NCBI RefSeq assembly: GCF_947172395.1
Contig: NC_069090.1
Location: 11,724,226-11,788,225 of the forward strand
Direction: 5' to 3'
Length of the DNA: 64,000 bases
Origin: Bicyclus anynana
Lineage: Eukaryota > Arthropoda > Insecta > Lepidoptera > Nymphalidae
Shown: positions 41,601 to 50,600 of the stretch, one piece after another
How positions within the stretch are numbered: the first letter of the stretch is position 1
Layout: each line of letters starts with the position of its first letter
Notes under the pieces: model-generated
Databases searched by the model: none
Told to the model about the DNA's origin: nothing
Seen by the model: only the letters and a program-made list of their open reading frames with translations
Position numbers and translations under genes: made by a program

Positions 41601-44600
41601 AATGAATTCAAGGGTAGAGTAGGGGTAAGGTACGGGTAGGGTAGGGTAGTGTAGGGTAGGAATAGGGTCTGCTAGTACTCCATACATTATTTTAATACAA
41701 TCTTCTTTGGTCTAGGACGGAGGCAACAGCAGCAACGAAGGTAAAACCGACTCCGAGCCGGGGTCACCTCTCAGCGTACACCCGCCTACATTTTCAAGAC
41801 AACCGAGCAACACCGAAAGCAGAAAATCCATAAGCTCAGGAAAAGTAAGAATATCACTCATTATATTAACTCAAAGTTGGTACTAAAGCATAGAATACTT
41901 AATAGTATGTATACTAAATAACATCATGTCGAGATACGAGTATATAGCTTAGTTCGCTCCCTCGCCGGTTGAGTGACTCTCTGAGCCTTCATAAGAAGTT
42001 AGTCGACCAACTCTGCACGAGAAAGCGATCCCTAATTTGGTCTATTCGCTAACTTTGGTCTATTAGTCACCGAATATAATTAACATCAATTCAATCACCA
42101 TCATCATCATCATCATATCAATGCCGCCTGCATTCAGCGAATCCCTACGACTCGCTTGATGTCGTCAGTCCACCTGGTGGGGGGTCGACCAACAGTGCGC
42201 TTTCTTGTGCGGAGTCGCCATTCCAGCACATCGGGACCCCAACGTCCATCGGCTCTTCGAACTATGTGCGCCGCCCATTGCTACTTCAGCTTCGGGACAC
42301 GTTGAGCGGTGACTTTGGTTATTCTTCGGATCTCCTCATTTCTGATTCGATCACGCAGAGATCAACACGCACAGTTCAAATACTTTTGTCGTACTGAGGA
42401 AATTCTTACGAATTCAATTCAATATCAACCACATTTTTCGTATTCCGTACAGCCCATTGTTAACGAAAATCACAATGCCAAACCAGCAGCTGGAGGATCG
42501 TTGACATCAAGTGGGTATCAGGAGTCGCAGGATGCATGCGGTTCGGAACTGTAGTGTTTACAAGAACATGCCTATGTCATATCTTTACCTATGTCCTGCG
42601 TTAATCGTCCTTCGGCTAAATGATGATGGATAATTAACGATAGTATACTCGTAACAACTAAAGTAACTACTATTGTCTCTTAACCGTAAAGTGGCACACA
42701 TTTAGTGCTTTAACTACTTGTACACATGTATTCTGTGCTTTATCTAGCTTTTTTATGGTTTTAACATTTGCCAGTAAGTATTTTCTTGAACTCCATCTTG
42801 AACTTTACCCACCGAGTGCCAAACAAAAACAAAGCGAAGATGTTTTACTCGTAAAATACCTTCAGAACGAAGATTGTTTTAACGAGCAAAATTACAATTT
42901 GTTTCTGCTACGCTTAAATATCACAGGGTGCTCAAAGACGACACCGCAAGGGTACCTTTACAACGAGAGCCTGTGATAGCCACACCTGTGTCGTTTTATA
43001 AAAGCTGAAAGTATGTCAGTCCATGGAGTTTGCTCACATGAGAACTTTGCCAGTTTTTGAAATCCTAGACCCTAATCGGCGTCCCTTTATCCGCATCGTA
43101 CGTGTCGGACGCATTGTATCAAACGGATTTTTAGTAGATAAAATTCGTTCAATGCGATCCGTACGATGCGGATCAGTGAGCGCTCTTGTATGACTTTCTA
43201 TACAAAGTACACTAAAATAAATAAACGCCTACCATAAACCATAGGTTTCCTATATTATATTCGGGATTATAAGATAAATGACGATGGGGTGACATTGATA
43301 TACCCAATGAACTTTTAGCTTGACTTTTAGCAGTCTTAGCTTCCAGTGGCAATTTTTCGAAAATTACCGGTACCCTTCTTGGCAGTCAAAATTAAACTTT
43401 AAGACTTTCTGGTGAACAGCAACAAAGCAATAAAATGAAAATAAATATAAAACGTAAAACAAAAAATCTTTTATACGACAACAACACTGCGCAAAAAAAA
43501 TAAACTATAAAAAGCGAAAAATAACATTGTACCTTTGTCCTTTCCATTCTATTTATCGGTGCCAAAAAAAACAAAATGAACTTTAAGAGCCAAATTGGCA
43601 TAGCACCGTCTTCAAACCGCCTTAAAAAGATTTTATTTTTCTGTTTTAGTGCGTCCTAGCATAATGCCGAAAGCGTTACAGTCTGGGCAATTTCATTCAC
43701 TTGTTTCAGTTATTTTTATTTTAATACAAAATTACAGAACCGATTTACATGAAAAATAAATGGGACCAATCTGGTATCTGGATCTCTTAAAAAAACAATG
43801 ACGTTGAATCCTTTTTTTTTTTGAAGTCGGTTAAAAAAACAAAATTACAATAGTCTGGTTGGTACTTTGAAACCTGTCATATCCCAAACCCAAATATGTA
43901 TGACCAAACTCTATAGATGCCTACCTTGCTTATCTATGAGAAGCACAGTATTAAGAGTCACAAATAAACTGTATAGCAGCATTGGCTGCAAAACTTTCAA
44001 CTTTTACATAGTGAGGAAAGTGTGACCACTGCAGGCTCTTACTCAGTCAATTTCGCGCAAAGCCTTAGGGCAGTGTTCTTTACGAATAAATATTTTTGAT
44101 CAAAACAGTGAGACTTTGATTATTTTTTTTTTATTTAATCTAAATACAATATTAGGTATTAGTAGTAAATAGAAATAAATAAAATTTAAATTTATTTCTA
44201 TGTACTACTAATAACTATACAATTTAAATTTTATTTATTTGTAGTAGGTAGTAAAAAAAATAATTTTACCAGAAAAGTAATAAGTACAAGCCAGAACAGG
44301 TCTAAGGGCGTCCGCTAGTTCTAAAAAACCCGGCCAAAAATTAGGGTCTGGTTTTATCCTTTAGGTCAGCCAATGACCATCAAGTAAGCTCACGATCTTG
44401 TAGAGCCAAAACTTTAAAATATCTCATAAACTAACCATACACGCTTAATTAGATTATTGTATGTACAAATAATAAACAAAATGTCGCAATTAATCATCGC
44501 ATATATTAGAAACAAACAAAGATAATAAGTATTTAATATTAATATTGTTTTCTCATATTTCAACTCTCGGCGGAAACAAATTGACATGAATTTCTCCCAT

Positions 44601-47600
44601 TTTACCAATAGGATGAAGCGCTCGACACACAGTATAGCAACTATGCAGTTGGTATTAAACTTCAATTGAATTAAAAGTGCGAATCGTTAGACAGAGAGTT
44701 CCGTACAAATAAAGTGTAATAATTAATTAACTTTACAAGTTAATTTCCACTAACTGTAAGAAATATAACAAAATATTAAGTGCTAAAAGCACTCTGTTTA
44801 TATTAGCATGATTCTTCATCCCATTTTTGAGCTACATCAACCAACATTCTAAGTAGTGTGACGTTCACAGAGTAAGTATATATTACAATAACTGTAGCAT
44901 AACAAGCCATTATCACGCCATGTGTCACGTCGATTATCTTTCTACAAACGATAACGCTTCGAAAACTAAAATAATGTATGGGAATAACAGATTCGATCGA
45001 TAATTTGATCACGTGACCTATCGATATCATATGTCATTCCCATACATTTTTAAAATTTTTGAAGCGTTTCATACTACTCACGTTACAATGGATTTTTATA
45101 TCTATCCGTTTATTTATAAAATAACTAGCAGACGCCCCACGCTCGCGCTTCACGTCTTACTCTGTGAAGATGTAGCTTTCTATTGGTAAAAGAAAAAGAA
45201 AAACTTTCCATTTAAATAGCGGTTCACAGTTTATTAAATTACTTCTACAAATTCCTTTACCTTACCTCTATATAATATTAATTAGATTGAATATACTAAA
45301 CTGTATGTTTGTTAAACCGTGTCCAGTCAACCCCATTACCCCCAAAGCATAACGAATGTAATAAATAGGTTGTCGTGTCGCGTCGCTACGTCACTCGTGC
45401 GTCATTATACAACAGACGGAACTGTGTGGGTAGCTGGAGAAATTCAAATCTGCGCTTTGTTTGTGCTGGTTGTTCTATGCATATACTTACATCTATATAT
45501 TCTTGTATGATAATGATGTTGTCCTTCTGATCTAATTCAAACTGCCTCATTGGACCAGTAGTGTTTACGAGTAGGTATTTGGCTAGATCCGGAGATCGGG
45601 ATTTCGAGTCATGGGTCGTCCTTTGAAATACTGAGCTTTTCTGTATTCCAAGAAATTATCAGTTAAAAATTCTTAGCCTGGATGTCAGACGGGTCAAACT
45701 TATAATATATAATGCATATTATGTGTTTACGTTTACGAGGTCTCATCAGACATCAGGGAGAAAAGGAATAATGAATAAATATATCTTCACTAACAAAATG
45801 AAATAGATAATAATCTTTATCAGCCCACTGTAGGACCTGGCCTCCCATCTTCTAAGGGAGTGGATATGGAGCTTAGACCTACGATGCTGCTCTGAAATAG
45901 GCTGATAATATTTAATTCATTAACGACTACAATCAGGTGTTATTGATAACGATCGGGACCATCAGCTTAACGCATTCTCCAGTGTGTAACACTTTCCGAG
46001 CTGTGAATTATTACTGAAAATTTCTTATAAAAAAGAATTAATTACAAATCCTGACCCAGGATTCGAAACCAGGATCTCGTGGTTCGAAGCTACATAGGCT
46101 AATCACTGGATCAATGAGGCAGTTTAAATTTAAAAATAGGATCAGGACCAGTAGCCATGTTGCACGTCGGATCTCTTTCTATACAAACGGTAACGCTTCG
46201 AAAATTAAAAATATGTATGGGAAAATGTATGCGTTAGCGTCTGTAGAAAGAGAATCGACGTGCCCCATGGCTACAGGACCAGTTTAAAAATATTAATATA
46301 TGTACAAATGCGAAAGGTCACTCATCACGAAATCTCGAAAACTGCTGACATACAAAGATAAATTTGGTAGGGAGGTAGTTTACAGTTACTAGACGTCTGC
46401 TAAGAACGGATTTTGCACGAGGACCGGATTACGAAGGTCTAATTGCGGACGAAGTCGCGTGCGCGCGCTAGTAAATAATGTTAGATAGAAACATAGCTAC
46501 AGAGGAGCTATTTTAATTTAAACCCTAAAACAAGTAGAAATAAAATATTATACCTATTTGCCATCTAAATCTAATGATCCAACCTCAACCAATAAAGAAG
46601 GCTTTGAAGTAGAATTAGTATTTCAATATTGAAGCGGACTACTGAGCAGGGGTTAAATTACAAATATAAATATTATCTTTGGGATCGAATGTCTTGAAAA
46701 TTTCCCTAAGCACTTTCAAGGTAGTTTACTTTACAAGCAAGCTCCTGCCTTAAGTTCATTGCCCACTAGACAGAATTTATGAAAATCTGTTTAATAAAAC
46801 GATATTTATCAAGGACAATTTAAATAAATATGAGAAAAATCAAAAAGATTTTTTAAAGGCAGACTTACAAGATTACAATAAGTCTAGTACATACTTCGTA
46901 GGGTAAAAATTATATTTTACAAAATATACTCAGAGGCACAATTATCCGCGCACTTTAATATACTGGCGTTATATAAAAATGGGCGGATAATTGTATAAAA
47001 TTTAGATGAATTTGTTATGATTTACGTCTCTAGTAGAATTTCTAAAAAAAAGTTAAAATAATGCACACATAAGAGAAACTTTTCTATTTTATGATCGGAT
47101 GAAAATATGTTACAGTTTATTTATCCAGCATTATGTACGTAAATTGAGATTTATCAATCTAGCAAGACGCTTGCCTGTGGATTTAGTACTATGTTAACAG
47201 CTCGCCTTAGTTTGTCTATACTAATATTATAAAGAGCAAAACTTTGTTTGTATGTTTGTAAATTTGTATGTTTATTTGTTTGATTGTATTGAATAGGCTC
47301 AAAAACTACTGTACCGATTTTAAAAATTCTTTCACCATTCGAAAGCTACATTATCCACAAGTAGCATAGGCTAAATTTTATTTTGAAAAATAATAGGGTT
47401 CCGTAAGATATTTGGGTTTTTCGGACACAAGGTGTAAAAAATCAACCAGAAAAGTTACTTTTTTGCGTACGCTACCTAAACTATAAAAGATAGAACCATA
47501 AAATGTTCAAATTAATTGTAATATTATAAATATCTACAAAAAAGTCTGCGACCATTTTCTTATTTAAAAATCTTGAATTTTTTTAGTTTAGGGGTAGAGG

Positions 47601-50600
47601 TAGGGTAGGGGTAGGTAGGAGTAGAGTAGGGGTAGGGTAGGGATAGTTGAAAGTTTACATCGATTTAACGCGGACGAAGTCGCGGGCGTCGGCTAGTATA
47701 ACATAAAGGAATTACGAAAGTTAACACAACAGAAATGCGTTGTTACCAAACGACCAAAAAACTACCTCACTCAATGAGTGCTAAACACAACTTCTTGGCA
47801 CTCAATTCAAGTAGTCGCATTTGCAAATTAAACATTAAACTCAACCCTTAAGGTTGAATTTGCTCTGATTTTGGGATTTTATTGAATATTGGACTATACA
47901 TGAAGTATAATTTTGTTTACCAATAATTCTAAAAATGTCAAAGCAAAATTGCCCAGTTTTTAAGTGAAATTTTCTACATGATTGTGCGTCCTTTTATTAT
48001 AAGAGGTCAATGCCTACATCGTAAAAAAGCAGAAAGACTACGTTTAAAAATGTCTAGTTAGCATACACCCTTACTTTCGTGCTTTAAGTTGACATAAAGC
48101 TTTGAAATCATTTTGTCGTGTTTTTTATCTACATAGCTACCTCTCCTTTGTTACGAGATTATATGAAATGCTTTTGCATACTTGTACTTATTCCGAAAAT
48201 GAAAGTACCTTTGAAAATATTAAATTCTTCTTTTCATGGAATTTAGATTACGTATACCTTACTCACGTTATTAAAATCTGAACTTTTTGTTTTATTAAAA
48301 GCATATGTAAAATTTCATATAGCCTTGACATGACCTCTGCCTCCGATTTCGAAGGGCGTAGGTTCGAATCTGGTCCGAGGCATGCACCTTCATCTTTTCA
48401 GTTATGTGCATTTTAAGAAATTAAATATTGCTTGACTCAAACGATGAAGGAAAAACATCGTGAGGAAACCTGCATACCTGAAAATTTACTTAATTTCCTA
48501 CATATATGAAGTCTGCCAATCCGCATTGGACCAGCGTGGTGAACTATTGGCCTAACCCCTCTCATTCTGAGAGGAGACTCGTGCTCAGCAGTGAGCCGAA
48601 TATGGGTTGATAATTAATGATGTAAATTAATCTATACTAATATTATAAAGAGGTAAAGTTTGTAAGTTTGTAACAATTTTTTGAAATGGGGTAATCTTCG
48701 GAACTACTGGACCGATTTTAAAAATTCTTTCACCAATAGAATGCTACGTTATCTGGGAGTGCTATAGGCTATATTTATTTATTTTATATTTATATATAAC
48801 TACTGAGATATCGCGGGTTTTCTCTTACAGGTCAGACCGAAAAACTTACTTATTCGCATGCGCTGCCTCAACCATTGCGTATAACTGAAATAAATGTATG
48901 GAGGCTTTTTGAACCTTTAAAAGTTCTACAAAAAAGTCCGCGACACCATATATCTATCTTTTATATTTTAGCAGATATAGTACCTTTAGTACTTTAATAA
49001 ATTATTTAAATTTTAAAGTAAGGTTTACGTCATTATTTACACAACTAAACTTAAATCCTTATCAAAATAAATTATTTAATAATCACAAGGATATTATAGA
49101 GATAAGATTTGCCCTTTACAGTATGTTAATTAGTTATATAGTTTTGGAGATAATACAAAATTTCTAAAAGTCGCAGAAATGCCGCTATTTGACGCCCCGC
49201 GGTTTCAATTACGTGGTTCCCGTTCCCGTATGAATATGAGGACCAAACATAGCCTATGACACTCGCAAATAATGTAGCTTTCTATTGGTAAAAGAATTTT
49301 CCAAATCGGTCTAGTAGATCCAGAGATTACCGCCGACAACCACACAAACTTTACCTCTTTATAGTATTAGCATAGAATTCGCTTGGGAAATTATAGTCTT
49401 TTTGTCATTGCACCACGCACAAAAGGCTGGACCAATTTTGCTGAGGGTAGGTATAGGATAGAGGTAGGGAAGGGGTAGGATAGAGGTAGGGTAGGGGTAA
49501 TTTAGGGAAGTGTAGGGTAGGGTAGGGTAGGGTACGGATAAGGTAGGGGTAGTGTAGGGTAGGGGAAAGGTAGAGGTAGGGGAAGGATATGGAACGTATA
49601 GGGTAGGGGAGGAGTAGGATAGGGGTAGGGTAGGGTAGGGGTAGGGTACGGGTAGGGTAGGGTTAGGGTAGGGTAAGGTGGGGGGAAGGAAGGGTTAGCG
49701 TTAGCGGTAGGGTAGGAGTAAGGTAGGGGTAGGGTAGGGTAGGGTTGGGTAGGTTTACGAGCAGGATAAGGTAGAGGTAGAGAAGTTTACATCAATTTTT
49801 ACGCGGACGAAGTCGCGGGCGTCCGCTAGTACTATATATATGTATATAAATAAAAAGCCTTAGTTGATTCACATTTGGTTTAGTTTCAGGACCACGACTG
49901 GAGCGAAACAGATATCTTATCCCACGGAGTAAGCGGGTTAAGTCTCCACCGAACAGACAGCCTCAACCAACGACCATTAGGCCTCAAACGTACAGGCAGT
50001 AAAGGCAGTGCCTACAGTCTTAGGAGCGTGAGGAAAGAGATTCCCAAACCAATCACCCAAGTGGAAAGACCGCCAACAATACCAGACTCTGGATTTGGGA
50101 CGTTGGAGATAAAATTGGCGTATGATAACGGAACGTCATCGTTGGCTGTTACAGTGTTAAGAGCTAGAGGGTTAATAGGCATGGATATGACCGGTCTTTC
50201 TGATCCATTCTGCAGGCTGGAAGTGATGCCAAGGGGTAAGAATATTGAAGTTTGGTTTTTAATATGTAGATAAGTGCAACGTGAGGTCTTAGGTTAGACT
50301 TAATGTCCCTGCTAATATAGCAGCAACCAGAAAAAAACACAGCTATGTTGTAAAGTGGAAGTGATTTTGCTAGTATTGTGACAGCATTGTGGTACCATAA
50401 AGCTGTGATAGCCTAGTGGATACGACCTCTGCCTCCGATTCCGGAGGGTGTGGGTTCGTATCCGGTCCGGGGCATGGACCTCCAACTTTTCAGTTTTAAG
50501 AAATTAAATTCCACGTGTCTCAAGCGGTGCAGGAAAAACATCATGAAACCTGCATATCAGAGAATTTTCTTAATTCTCTGTGTGTGTGAAGTCTGTCAAT

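Noticed and set aside
49442..49787. Interstitial telomere repeat
   Set aside because: Lepidopteran telomeres are TTAGG. These units are GGGTA/GGGGTA, lie inside Helitrons and recur at several unrelated sites.
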